This document shows positions 7,526 through 15,008 of a DNA stretch of 64,000 nt, one piece after another; position 1 is the stretch's first letter, and each line of letters opens with the position of its first letter. This stretch comes from a virus. The notes under the pieces are model-generated. The model saw nothing but the letters and a program-made list of their open reading frames with translations. It was not told where the DNA came from and did not search any database. A program made the position numbers and the translations under genes. The DNA lies in the IMG/VR virus record IMGVR_UViG_3300023202_000247, positions 62,001 to 126,000 of that record. One strand, written 5' to 3'.

Positions 7526-9003
7526 TGTCTGAAAAGCCTGAACCCATTGAAACCAAAGAAGAGAAAAGGAAGAAGAGTCGCAAGCGTCAAAAGAAAGTTA
7601 CCGACACTTCGCGCAAGAAGGCTAAGATTAAAAACATTGCCAGAGTAATAAAGATTGAACTGGCAAAGCCAATCGATAGTGTATTTCACTCCAAATCTAC
7701 TCCTGTCAGTTGGGACGAGGTTGGTCCCGAACTACGTCGACAGCGGAGCATCATGCACCGGCTTCTTAATTCAGCTGTAACCGAATGTGAATTGGCTCAG
7801 CGCGGTAACATCGATAAGCCCATTCAAACTGTTGTGTATCATGCTGTTAAAAAAGAGTTTAACAGTTTTGTAGAGTGGACGAGCAATCATAAGAATAAAG
7901 AAATTCGCGACAGGTATGAAGGCTTCGCATTGCCTGGCGGAACGTTTGCTGCTGTTAGTGGAATTGCTTATAAGCAATGGTCTACATGGAAGAAGGATAA
8001 GACTGGCAGTTCCAGTCTCCCGTCCTTTCGCAAGGGTGCGCCCATCTTCATTCGCAAACAAGAATGCGAGCTTGCCAAGGATGATGATATTGGAATTTAT
8101 CTAAAGCTGAAGTTGTTTCCCAACGGTGCAATTCGTTTTGCAATTCGTCCCAGCCGTGGAGATCATTTCAAAACGATTCGTGAAATCGTCGAATCTGATG
8201 GTTCTTGCTGGCAAGGTGATTGTAAAATCATCTTTGATGAAAACGCAAGGCGAAAGAATGGTGGAAAGGGTAAGTGGTTTGCGTTTCTAACCTACTACAC
8301 TCGCGCTCCTAGTCCCGCGGATGCTGATATGAAAAAGGCTTTGGTGCTCAATCGTGGACACCATTGTTTTCTGTACGCAATGACAACAACTGGTAAGTCA
8401 CACATTATCATGCGCGGCAGTGATGTGCGAGCTTACCGTAAACGTGTCAGTAAGCTTCGAGGTGAGTTTAAGGGTAATTTCTATGAAGCGGGAAGCGGTT
8501 CCCGTGGTCATGGAAAGATGCGTAAGTATCGAGAGTATGCAAAGTTTGGTAACAAAGAATCTAATTTCTTGAAGACCAAAAGTCAACAAGCATGGGCTCG
8601 AGTGGAAGAGATTATGAAGCGGGAAGGCTGTGGCACTGTGATTGTTGAAGATTACAGCGGTGCAGAGACTCGGTTTTTGCAGTGGCCATTGTTCGAATTC
8701 AAAAACCACGGTAAAAATATGTGTGAACGTAATGGTTTCAACATGCAAGAAACCAAAAGGGTCAGTGCTATTGCATGTCCACGCTGTGGTAGTGACGACC
8801 ATAAGAAATATATGAATCGAAATCTCATTTTTCATTGCAATGAATGTGGTTTCGAACGCCCATATGATTTCGTATCCACTTTCAACATGGGGTTGGCCGC
8901 CGGTGCTGACATGGGTTGCTTCCGATTTACCCCGGCAGAAACTAGAACTGATAGAGAAGAAAAAGCAAAGCTCGAAGCTGAAGCCGCGGAGCTAAAGAAA
9001 TGA
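7525..9003 (+). CDS. TnpB/Cas12-like RuvC protein, first catalytic Asp replaced by Asn
   Basis: 492 residues, in the size range of TnpB and compact Cas12f-like nucleases. The C-terminal half shows their layout: a beta strand KWFAFLTYY, RuvC-I position KALVLNRGHH (about 272-280), RuvC-II GTVIVEDYSG with Glu near 375, a zinc finger CPRC...CNEC (about 418-441) and RuvC-III YDFVSTFNMGLAAG with Asp near 448. In active TnpB/Cas12 the RuvC-I motif is [IV]-D-x-G; here it is L-N-R-G, so the first metal-binding Asp is Asn. This predicts loss or strong reduction of cleavage, as in nuclease-dead TnpB-like repressors (TldR). The N-terminal 35 residues are very basic. No transposon ends or adjacent TnpA are visible; the 3' end overlaps the next gene, leaving no room for a 3'-overlapping guide RNA. 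Confidence 0.8.
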   Translation: MSEKPEPIETKEEKRKKSRKRQKKVTDTSRKKAKIKNIARVIKIELAKPIDSVFHSKSTPVSWDEVGPELRRQRSIMHRLLNSAVTECELAQRGNIDKPIQTVVYHAVKKEFNSFVEWTSNHKNKEIRDRYEGFALPGGTFAAVSGIAYKQWSTWKKDKTGSSSLPSFRKGAPIFIRKQECELAKDDDIGIYLKLKLFPNGAIRFAIRPSRGDHFKTIREIVESDGSCWQGDCKIIFDENARRKNGGKGKWFAFLTYYTRAPSPADADMKKALVLNRGHHCFLYAMTTTGKSHIIMRGSDVRAYRKRVSKLRGEFKGNFYEAGSGSRGHGKMRKYREYAKFGNKESNFLKTKSQQAWARVEEIMKREGCGTVIVEDYSGAETRFLQWPLFEFKNHGKNMCERNGFNMQETKRVSAIACPRCGSDDHKKYMNRNLIFHCNECGFERPYDFVSTFNMGLAAGADMGCFRFTPAETRTDREEKAKLEAEAAELKK

Positions 9004-9557
9004 ATTGCAATCATACTTTTAAGGTAAGTAGCTATACTACAAAGCATATTACTTATCGTTGTAGTAAATGTAATGAGCGGGCTGAGCGTTCCTCTTCCAA
9101 GGAAGAGGAAAAGTACATTAGCGAAAAACAAAATAGGAGACTTAATCCTCCCAAACATTATGTTTGGCACAAGTTTGCCAAAGCGTTTCAAAATGATGAT
9201 ATGTCTTGGAAAAAAGAAAATCTCAACAAGATGCATGTTATCAGTAAATGGGCAGAAAAATATCCAGAACACATCCGAATCATTCGCTGTGATGATTCCG
9301 TAAATTCAAGTTCAGTGATCATATTCATTGAGCACAAGTCTGAGCGTTCATATATGGGTACAACGATGTTGTGCGTGCCTCAGTGTAGTCCTGATCCACC
9401 AATTAGTATGTTTCTTTACCCCAACCATGTGGAGAATATGATTGCTGCGCTTCAAGAAATTGAAGTTCAAACTAGAACGATCAAAGAGATTGAAAATGCT
9501 GATTCTATAAAGGACAGCAAAGAAGTTAATGAAATGTTGTCGTATGAAAAATCTTGA
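9000..9557 (+). CDS. Zinc-ribbon hypothetical protein
   Basis: 185 residues starting inside the stop of the TnpB-like gene (ATGA). The N-terminus resembles a zinc ribbon (C-x2-H near residues 3-6, then CSKC near 22-25). The remainder is mixed with a low-complexity Glu/Lys tail. It may act with the TnpB-like protein because of the coupling, but no domain identifies its role. Confidence 0.65.
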   Translation: MNCNHTFKVSSYTTKHITYRCSKCNERAERSSSKEEEKYISEKQNRRLNPPKHYVWHKFAKAFQNDDMSWKKENLNKMHVISKWAEKYPEHIRIIRCDDSVNSSSVIIFIEHKSERSYMGTTMLCVPQCSPDPPISMFLYPNHVENMIAALQEIEVQTRTIKEIENADSIKDSKEVNEMLSYEKS

Positions 9558-9825
9558 GAAACTTGAAATGTTTTATGATAGGATTAAGAAATATGATTCA
9601 AAGTCTGAATACAACTTTTCAGAAATTGTTTCAACAGCTCAGTCTTTATTAGGCATTACAGATCAAGAATTGGCTGATACGTTTAGTGTAAGTCGGTCCA
9701 CTGTATATCGCTGGGCAACCTGTAGCAGTATGCCGTGCCTAGCTGTTAGAGATTCTTTCTTAAAGTGGTTATCAATGAATATTCAACACAGGCTGAACAG
9801 CCGGTCAACTGAAAAAAGTCCTTGA
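9544..9825 (+). CDS. Helix-turn-helix (XRE-like) DNA-binding protein
   Basis: 93 residues from the ATG at 9544. An HTH is evident at about residues 36-60: LLGITDQELADTFSVSRSTVYRWA, the XRE/HipB-like arrangement. A small phage transcription regulator is likely. It lies directly upstream of a promoter and a structured RNA, which it could control. Confidence 0.68.
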   Translation: MKNLEKLEMFYDRIKKYDSKSEYNFSEIVSTAQSLLGITDQELADTFSVSRSTVYRWATCSSMPCLAVRDSFLKWLSMNIQHRLNSRSTEKSP

Positions 9826-9850
9826 CATTCAACTGCTTCTGAGTTAGATT
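9822..9850 (+). promoter_or_regulatory. Promoter for the noncoding RNA locus
   Basis: TTGACA at 9822-9827 and TTAGATT at 9844-9850, matching the window's recurring promoter pattern with one extra spacer base. Transcription would start near 9857, at the 5' base of a long closing stem. Confidence 0.65.
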
Positions 9851-9857
9851 GGCTTTC

Positions 9858-10068
9858 GTGATGAAGCCAGTATCACACAGCCTCTCACAAGTAGGGCAAA
9901 ACATCTCGCTAACGTTCCTCGGAACGATCGTCCGTAAGGACAGCTACGATACGCCGTTGGTATCCTTCGGGAAACCTGCGGAAAACAACGGGGTGACTGC
10001 ACACCCTAAGGCGAGTGTACCGAAAGTAAGGGGCTGTGTAATGCTGGCGTCACAAAAAGTATCGTAGC
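9858..10068 (+). ncRNA. Structured noncoding RNA, family unknown
   Basis: About 200 nt behind its own promoter with strong internal pairing. A closing helix pairs GCCAG...ACACAGCC (about 9866-9886) with GGCTGTGT...CTGGC (about 10031-10048). Inside are hairpins GTTC-CTCG-GAAC, GTCC-GTAA-GGAC (GNRA-type loop), a UUCG-capped TCC/GGA helix, GGGTG/CACCC and CTCGC/GCGAG. AGCTACGATAC inside (9942-9952) is perfectly complementary to GTATCGTAGCT just after the closing stem (10059-10069), which would form a pseudoknot. No intact gene covers it; a 72-codon open frame here lacks coding character. I cannot place it in a known RNA family. Confidence 0.6.
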
Positions 10069-10261
10069 TAGATGCTCCGTTGGTTTGCAAAGCCTCAGAG
10101 CCAGCAGTGTGACGTTACTGCTTAAAATTTTTACAAAGGGATGCTGTGCTCTTACAGACCTCATCCTAAAGTATCGTAGCACAGTATGAAGTGTCGTGCA
10201 CAAATGCAGTAAGCGGTTGCTATGATGGGTTGGTTTGTAAAGATAATATAAGTATCGTAGC
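10059..10261 (+). repeat. GTATCGTAGC repeat cluster (3 copies)
   Basis: GTATCGTAGC occurs at 10059-10068, 10171-10180 and 10252-10261; near-copies occur at 10570-10578 and 17768-17777. Each is complementary to GCTACGATAC inside the structured RNA (9943-9952). The stretch also repeats TTGGTTTGCAAAG-like words (about 10080, 10229, 10283). About 280 nt here hold repeats and no gene that I can support. Confidence 0.65.
10133..10158 (+). repeat. Degenerate copy of the GATGCTGTG...CACAGAC repeat
   Basis: ACAAAGGGATGCTGTGCTCT followed by a shortened 3' side (TACAGACC). It is an incomplete member of the dispersed repeat family found at 10291, 10650, 46135, 46715, 54990 and 55037. Confidence 0.5.
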
Positions 10262-10290
10262 AGAAAGTGCAACTAGCAGGCGTTGGTTTG

Positions 10291-10323
10291 CAAAGGACGC
10301 TGTGCTCTTAAAAAGTCACAGAC
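10291..10323 (+). repeat. Dispersed GAYGCTGTG...CACAGAC repeat
   Basis: CAAAGGACGCTGTGCTCTTA plus AAAAGTCACAGAC. Relative to the main form it has GAT to GAC and CTA to TTA changes, both silent if read as K-D-A-V-L-L, and one extra A that would break that frame. CTGTG/CACAG can pair as a hairpin. It sits about 30 nt upstream of the small gene at 10352. Confidence 0.65.
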
Positions 10324-10351
10324 GATCTGTGTGTAGTGAAATCGGAGAAAA

Positions 10352-10531
10352 ATGACCGAAAAAGAACTGAAACATTATGTTCAGAACAACCTGGGGGATG
10401 GTGGTTTCATTGAAAAATCCGAAGGATACTGCCTCATAGGCGAATTCAATGGTCCAGTTCGACATGTTTACGGATTCGGTAGAACATGGGCCCAAGCATA
10501 TGAATCCGTCTTCAAAAAAAATCTAAACTGA
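10352..10531 (+). CDS. Hypothetical protein, 59 aa
   Basis: ATG at 10352 behind ATCGGAGAAAA, a good ribosome-binding site; TGA at 10531. The 59 residues (MTEKELKHYVQNNLGDGGF...) have balanced composition and aromatic residues typical of a small folded protein (VYGFGRTWAQAYESVF). It is flanked by the repeat family on both sides, as if carried as a cassette. Function unknown. Confidence 0.6.
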   Translation: MTEKELKHYVQNNLGDGGFIEKSEGYCLIGEFNGPVRHVYGFGRTWAQAYESVFKKNLN

Positions 10532-10569
10532 TGCTTAATGCTGGCATCACAAAAAGAGGTCACAGACAA

Positions 10570-10684
10570 GTATCGTAGTTAGATGGAGCCTCAGTGGTAA
10601 CGCAGAACGTCTTCATAGATCAAATACAGTGACAGCCTCGTCTCAATTTTTACAAAGGATGCTGTGCTCCTAAAAGTCACAGAC
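10570..10684 (+). repeat. Repeat block: TATCGTAG copy plus GATGCTGTG...CACAGAC copy
   Basis: The interval between the genes at 10352 and 10696 repeats the order seen at 10040-10158. It has an ATGCTGGC-TCACAAAAAG segment (about 10540), TATCGTAG (10571-10578), a unique middle, then ACAAAGGATGCTGTGCTCCT...CACAGAC (10651-10684). This looks like duplication of a repeat-spacer unit rather than coding sequence. Confidence 0.6.
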
Positions 10685-10695
10685 AACAATTTACA

Positions 10696-10878
10696 ATGAG
10701 TACACTTCCTAGAGTTACTTTCAATACAGAAGATGGGCTAGAAAAGCACGGTAATGTGTTGCTTCGTCAGGAGCCGAACCTAATCGTGCATGTAAAGGAT
10801 GAACCAGAAGCTATTTGGCTTGTCCCAATTTCATCCTGCGTAAAGCAACAGGAGAAAAAGAAAAAGAAGAAGGCATGA
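10696..10878 (+). CDS. Hypothetical protein, 60 aa, Lys-rich tail
   Basis: ATG at 10696, directly behind a repeat copy. It begins MSTLPRVTFNTEDGLEKHG and ends with a homopolymeric lysine tail (KKKKKKA). The 3' end overlaps the lipoprotein start by 4 nt. No motif recognised. Confidence 0.55.
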   Translation: MSTLPRVTFNTEDGLEKHGNVLLRQEPNLIVHVKDEPEAIWLVPISSCVKQQEKKKKKKA

Positions 10879-11135
10879 AATATCTGCTATTAATAATAGC
10901 AGCATCAATTGTCAGTTGTACAGCACCTACCTCGTACGCTAGTCCGAGTGTAGGTGCTTGGCATTGGTGCCAAGAAACTTGTACCGAGCGCTCCAATAAC
11001 GGTGCTTGTACGAACTTTTACGTATCAGAGTGTGAGCGCTATGCTCATACATCTGAAGATGATGCCATTCAAATGGAAGAACAGGCATGCCTTGATAAAG
11101 GATATTCTGCTATTGATTGTGAATACTCACGATGA
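10875..11135 (+). CDS. Small secreted lipoprotein
   Basis: 86 residues from the ATG at 10875, which overlaps the previous stop; the frame is open upstream but a signal peptide begins here. MKYLLLIIAASIVSC is a typical lipoprotein signal with the lipobox Cys at about residue 15. The mature part has several Cys residues (CQETC, C-x2-F, C-x3-Y, C), suggesting disulphides in the periplasm. Possible superinfection-exclusion or envelope lipoprotein; not provable from sequence. Confidence 0.7.
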   Translation: MKYLLLIIAASIVSCTAPTSYASPSVGAWHWCQETCTERSNNGACTNFYVSECERYAHTSEDDAIQMEEQACLDKGYSAIDCEYSR

Positions 11136-11764
11136 ATGATAAATATATTAAGATAAAAGATGCGCGCGAGCGTAGAATAAAAAACAACCTGTGTATCACT
11201 TGTGGTTTGATTCCACCACGAAAAGATCGACGTATGTGTGTTGATTGTTCGGACAAGCGATTGAAATATGAGGCAGAGCTTCGCTTGCGTGCCACTGAAG
11301 AAAAACGTAAGAAGCGTAATGCTGTTAACAGAAAGCTCAATAGAACTTTTATCGAGCGCGGCATATGTCCAAATTGTTACAAGCGTCCATTGGAAGAGGG
11401 TAAAAAATCTTGTTCCAAATGCCTAAAGGGTGCACGAGACAGGGCTAAATATCCTTTGCGTTTGCCAAGAGGGGGTATGTCATTGTTCATGGGCGAGTAT
11501 AAAGCTTTAACCCAAGAACAGTTTCATAATTTTTACAAGGCTGTCGAACGTAAAGGCAGCGCTGCAAACTTCGAATCATACCTATCCGAACTAGAGTCCA
11601 AAGTCTACCGTGCCCGCATCGATGGCACATCTATGGAAGCAATTGCTAAAGACATTGGATATACTAGACAAGGTGTAGCGTATATCGAAAGAAACATTGC
11701 TAAGAAGTTTGTCGGAAAAGTTGGCAAACTCAAACTCTCCGATTTGAGGAACAATGGAACTTGA
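11132..11764 (+). CDS. Zinc-finger/HTH protein, paralogue of 2509-3015
   Basis: 210 residues. Two Cys clusters (CITCGLIPPRKDRRMCVDC near 20-40; CPNCYKRPLEEGKKSCSKC near 79-97) parallel the protein at 2509. The C-terminus has an HTH resembling sigma region 4 (GTSMEAIAKDIGYTRQGVAYIE). The shared order (paired Cys knuckles, basic linker, C-terminal HTH) indicates paralogy. Likely a DNA/RNA-polymerase-interacting regulator; no region 2 is present. Confidence 0.68.
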   Translation: MNDKYIKIKDARERRIKNNLCITCGLIPPRKDRRMCVDCSDKRLKYEAELRLRATEEKRKKRNAVNRKLNRTFIERGICPNCYKRPLEEGKKSCSKCLKGARDRAKYPLRLPRGGMSLFMGEYKALTQEQFHNFYKAVERKGSAANFESYLSELESKVYRARIDGTSMEAIAKDIGYTRQGVAYIERNIAKKFVGKVGKLKLSDLRNNGT

Positions 11765-11765
11765 T

Positions 11766-11801
11766 CAGTTGTAGTAATGAAATGTGTTTCCGCAGAAGAT
11801 C
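11766..11801 (+). repeat. 36-bp copy of the RNA ligase gene start
   Basis: These 36 bases (CAGTTGTAGTAATGAAATGT...GAAGATC) are identical to 15016-15051, the first codons of the RNA ligase gene. Here they are followed by repeat-family sequence, so this is a truncated duplicate of the ligase 5' end. The two copies bracket the repeat-gene array. Confidence 0.85.
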
Positions 11802-11822
11802 CTAGCTAGAAGAGGTTTAAAC

Positions 11823-12260
11823 ATGGAAAAGCTAAGATTAGAGATTGACTGTGATGATGACAAGATGTATTACAAGTGGGATACGGATGAATTGCATAAT
11901 CCATATGGTCCAGCAGTTGAATTTGTAAGTGGAACTAAAGAATGGTGGGTAAACGGAAATCGTCACCGAGAAGATGGTCCAGCAATTGAATATGCAAATG
12001 GACATAAAGAGTGGTATCTAAACGGTAAACGTCATCGGGAAGATGGTCCAGCAATTGAATATGCAAATGGATCTAGAGAATGGTATCTAAACGGTAAACG
12101 TCATCGTGAAGATGGTCCAGCTTTTGAACATGCATATGGATCTAAAGAATGGTGGGTAAACGGTGTCGAATTTACAGAGGAAGAATTCAACAGTCGTCAC
12201 TCTTGTACCAGCAAGATTGTTAAGATTGACGGAAAACGCTACAAGTTAGAAGAGATTTGA
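11823..12260 (+). CDS. MORN-like 'NGK-HREDGPA' repeat protein, copy 1
   Basis: 145 residues from the ATG at 11823 behind AGAAGAGGTTTAAAC. Family layout: a conserved cap (MEKLRLEIDC...YYKWDTDELHNPYGPA), about four units of ~23 residues built on GP-A-[IV]-E-x-A-[ND]-G-x-K-x-WY-x-NGK-x-HRED, then a tail V-NG-x-EFTEEEF and KIVKIDGKRYKLEEI. The unit resembles MORN-type beta-hairpin repeats, suggesting an extended beta-meander for protein or lipid binding. Function unknown. Confidence 0.8.
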   Translation: MEKLRLEIDCDDDKMYYKWDTDELHNPYGPAVEFVSGTKEWWVNGNRHREDGPAIEYANGHKEWYLNGKRHREDGPAIEYANGSREWYLNGKRHREDGPAFEHAYGSKEWWVNGVEFTEEEFNSRHSCTSKIVKIDGKRYKLEEI

Positions 12261-12262
12261 AA

Positions 12263-12754
12263 ATGGAAAAGCTGCGAGTAGAAATTGACTGTGATGGTAC
12301 AAAAAAGTATTACAAGTGGGATACGTGTGAACTACATAATCCGTATGGTCCAGCAATTGAATATGAAAATGGAGATAAATCTTGGTATCTAAACGGTAAA
12401 CTTCATCGTGAAGATGGTCCAGCAATTGAATGGACAGATGGACATAAAGAGTGGTGGATAAACGGTAAAGTTCATCGTGAGGATGGTCCAGCTGTTGAAT
12501 TTGCAAATGGAGATAAATGTTGGTATCTAAACGGCAAACGTCACCGAGAAGATGGCCCAGCTGTTGAATACGCAAATGGATCTAAATTTTGGTATGTAAA
12601 CAGTAAACGTCATCGTGAAGATGGTCCAGCAATTGAATGGGCAAATGGACATAAAGAGTGGTATGTAAATGGTGTCGAATTGACAAAGAAAGAATTTCAC
12701 AATCGTCACTCTTGTAAAAGATTGTTAATATTGACGGAAAACGTTACAAGCTAG
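12263..12754 (+). CDS. MORN-like repeat protein, copy 2, altered C-terminus
   Basis: 163 residues from the ATG at 12263. It carries the family cap and about five repeat units. A small deletion in the SSCTSKIV region shifts the frame, so the usual DGKRYKLEEV tail is lost and replaced by LLILTENVTS. The DNA for the normal tail is still present, out of frame. Confidence 0.78.
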   Translation: MEKLRVEIDCDGTKKYYKWDTCELHNPYGPAIEYENGDKSWYLNGKLHREDGPAIEWTDGHKEWWINGKVHREDGPAVEFANGDKCWYLNGKRHREDGPAVEYANGSKFWYVNSKRHREDGPAIEWANGHKEWYVNGVELTKKEFHNRHSCKRLLILTENVTS

Positions 12755-12767
12755 AAGAGGTTTAAAC

Positions 12768-13208
12768 ATGGAAAAGCTACGAGTAGAGATTGACTGTCAT
12801 GGTAACAAGATGTATTACAAGTGGGATACGGATGAACTGCATAATCCATATGGTCCAGCTGTTGAAGGTGCAGATGGAGATAAAGAATGGTATCTAAACG
12901 ATAAGCTTCACCGAGAAGATGGCCCTGCTATTGAAGGTGCAGATGGAGATAAAGAATGGTATCTAAACGATAAGCTTCACAGAGAAGATGGTCCAGCAGT
13001 TGAATATGCATATGGACATAAAGAGTGGTATGTAAACGGTAAACGTCATCGTGAGGGTGGTCCTGCTGTTGAACATGCAGATGGATATAAAGAATGGTAT
13101 GTAAATGGTACCAAACTGACAGAAGAAGAGTTCAACAGTCGTCACTCATTTTGTACCAGCAAGATTGTAGAGATTGACGGAAAACGTTACAAGCTAGAAG
13201 AAGTTTGA
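12768..13208 (+). CDS. MORN-like repeat protein, copy 3
   Basis: 146 residues, full family layout with four repeat units, two of them identical (EGADGDKEWYLNDKLHREDG), showing within-gene unit duplication. Preceded by GAAGAGGTTTAAAC like the other copies; the tail DGKRYKLEEV is intact. Confidence 0.8.
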   Translation: MEKLRVEIDCHGNKMYYKWDTDELHNPYGPAVEGADGDKEWYLNDKLHREDGPAIEGADGDKEWYLNDKLHREDGPAVEYAYGHKEWYVNGKRHREGGPAVEHADGYKEWYVNGTKLTEEEFNSRHSFCTSKIVEIDGKRYKLEEV

Positions 13209-13211
13209 AAG

Positions 13212-13652
13212 ATGGAAAAGCTAAGATTAGAGATTGACTGTGATGGTACAAAAAAGTATTACAAGTGGGATACGGATGAGTATCATAATCCATATGGTCC
13301 AGCTATTGAATATGCAAATGGATATAAAGAGTGGCGGGTAAACGGTAAACGTCATCGTGAAGATGGCCCTGCTATTGAAGGTGTAAATGGAACTAAATTT
13401 TGGTATCTAAACGGTAAACGTCATCGTGAAGATGGTCCAGCAATTGAATTTGTAAATGGATCTAGAGAATGGTGGGTAAACGGTAAACGTCATCGTGAAG
13501 ATGGTCCAGCTTTTGAACATGCAGATGGATATAAAGAATGGTGGATAAATGATACCAAACTTACAGAGGCAGAGTTCAACAATCGTCACTCATCTTGTAC
13601 CGGAAAGATTGTTAAGATTGACGGAAAACGTTACAAGCTAGAAGAAGTTTGA
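13212..13652 (+). CDS. MORN-like repeat protein, copy 4
   Basis: 146 residues, intact cap, four repeat units and tail. The intergenic gap is only GAAAG after the TGA, so the AGAAGAAG in the preceding gene's tail codons doubles as the ribosome site. This couples expression along the array. Confidence 0.8.
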   Translation: MEKLRLEIDCDGTKKYYKWDTDEYHNPYGPAIEYANGYKEWRVNGKRHREDGPAIEGVNGTKFWYLNGKRHREDGPAIEFVNGSREWWVNGKRHREDGPAFEHADGYKEWWINDTKLTEAEFNNRHSSCTGKIVKIDGKRYKLEEV

Positions 13653-13655
13653 AAG

Positions 13656-14096
13656 ATGGAAAAGCTAAGATTAGAGATTGACCATCATGGTACAAAAAAA
13701 TATTACAAGTGGGATACGAATGAACTGCATAATCCATATGGTCCAGCTGTTGAATATGCAAATGGATATAAAGCTTGGTGGATAAACGGTAAACGTCATC
13801 GTGAAGATGGCCCTGCTATTGAAAGTGTAAATGGAACTAAATTTTGGTATCTAAACAATAAGCGTCATCGTGAAGATGGTCCAGCTATTGAACATGCAGA
13901 TGGACATAAATCTTGGTATCTAAACGATAAACTTCATCGTGAAGATGGTCCAGCTTTTGAACATGCAGATGGATATAAAGAATGGTATGTAAATGGTACC
14001 AAACTGACAGAAGAAGAGTTCAACAGTCGTCACTCATCTTGTACCAGCAAGATTGTGGAGATTGACGGAAAACGTTACAAGCTAGAAGAAGTTTGA
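13656..14096 (+). CDS. MORN-like repeat protein, copy 5
   Basis: 146 residues, intact. It shares long identical DNA blocks with copies 4 and 6 but mixes unit types (EYANGYK, ESVNGTK, EHADGHK, EHADGYK). This is consistent with recombination between neighbours rather than simple divergence. Confidence 0.8.
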   Translation: MEKLRLEIDHHGTKKYYKWDTNELHNPYGPAVEYANGYKAWWINGKRHREDGPAIESVNGTKFWYLNNKRHREDGPAIEHADGHKSWYLNDKLHREDGPAFEHADGYKEWYVNGTKLTEEEFNSRHSSCTSKIVEIDGKRYKLEEV

Positions 14097-14099
14097 AAG

Positions 14100-14498
14100 A
14101 TGGAAAAGCTAAGATTAGAGATTGACTGTGATGGTACAAAAAAGTATTACAAGTGGGATACGTATGAACTGCATAATCCATATGGTCCAGCTATTGAATA
14201 TGCAGATGGAGATAAATTTTGGTATGAATTTGCAGATGGAGATAAAGCTTGGTATCTAAACGGCAAACGTCATCGTGAGGATGGCCCAGCTTTTAAATAT
14301 GCAAATGGACATAAAGAATGGTATGTAAATGGTAAACTTCATCGTGAAGATGGTCCAGCTATTGAATATGCAGATGGAGATAAAGCTTGGTGGATAAATG
14401 ATACCAAACTTACAGAGGAAGAATTCAATAGTCGTCACTCTTGTGCTGGTAAAGTTGTGGAGATTGATGGAAAACGTTACAAACTAGAAGAAGTTTGA
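14100..14498 (+). CDS. MORN-like repeat protein, copy 6 (shortened)
   Basis: 132 residues. One unit is internally truncated (EYADGDKFWYEFADGDKAWY), showing an in-frame deletion between two similar unit halves. Cap and tail are otherwise intact. Confidence 0.78.
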   Translation: MEKLRLEIDCDGTKKYYKWDTYELHNPYGPAIEYADGDKFWYEFADGDKAWYLNGKRHREDGPAFKYANGHKEWYVNGKLHREDGPAIEYADGDKAWWINDTKLTEEEFNSRHSCAGKVVEIDGKRYKLEEV

Positions 14499-14501
14499 AA
14501 T

Positions 14502-14979
14502 ATGGAAAAGCTAAGATTAGAGATTGACTGTGATGGTACAAAAAAGTATTACAAGTGGGATACGTGTGAATTGCATAATACATATGGTCCAGCTGTTGAA
14601 TATGCAGATGGAGATAAATCTTGGTATGTAAACAATAAGCTTCACAGAGAAGATGGTCCAGCTGTTGAAGATGCAGATGGATATAAATTTTGGTATCTAA
14701 ACAGCAAGCTTCATCGTGAGGATGGTCCAGCTGTTGAAGGTGCAAATGGAGATAAAGTTTGGTATGTAAACGGCAAGCTTCATCGGGAAGATGGCCCTGC
14801 TATTGAAGATGCAGATGGAGATAAATTTTGGTCCTGCTGTTGAATTGGAAGATGGAACTAAAGAATGGTATGTAAATGGTACCAAACTGACAGAAGAAGG
14901 GTTTAACAATCGTTACTCATCTTGTACCAGCAAGATTGTAGAGATTGATGGAAAACGTTACAAGCTAGAAGAAGTTTGA
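14502..14979 (+). pseudogene. MORN-like repeat gene, copy 7, frameshifted
   Basis: The frame from 14502 runs through the cap and about four units, then meets a stop at 14843 after a unit-to-unit deletion (GDKFWSCC). The remaining unit and tail (ELEDGTKEWYVNGTKL...DGKRYKLEEV, to 14979) continue in another frame. It is either a broken copy or makes a shortened protein. Confidence 0.75.
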
Positions 14980-15008
14980 AAGATGGAAAAGCTTCAAGAG
15001 GATATACG

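Noticed and set aside
7525-9003. Active IS605-type transposon around the TnpB-like gene
   Set aside because: No TnpA, no subterminal hairpin ends, and the gene is tightly overlapped by phage genes on both sides.
9849-10067. 72-codon open frame over the structured RNA
   Set aside because: No ribosome site, poor protein character, and the DNA is explained by strong RNA pairing and repeats.
12246-14909. Minus-strand frames antisense to the repeat-gene array
   Set aside because: They recur because the underlying + strand repeats recur; no start signals or protein character.
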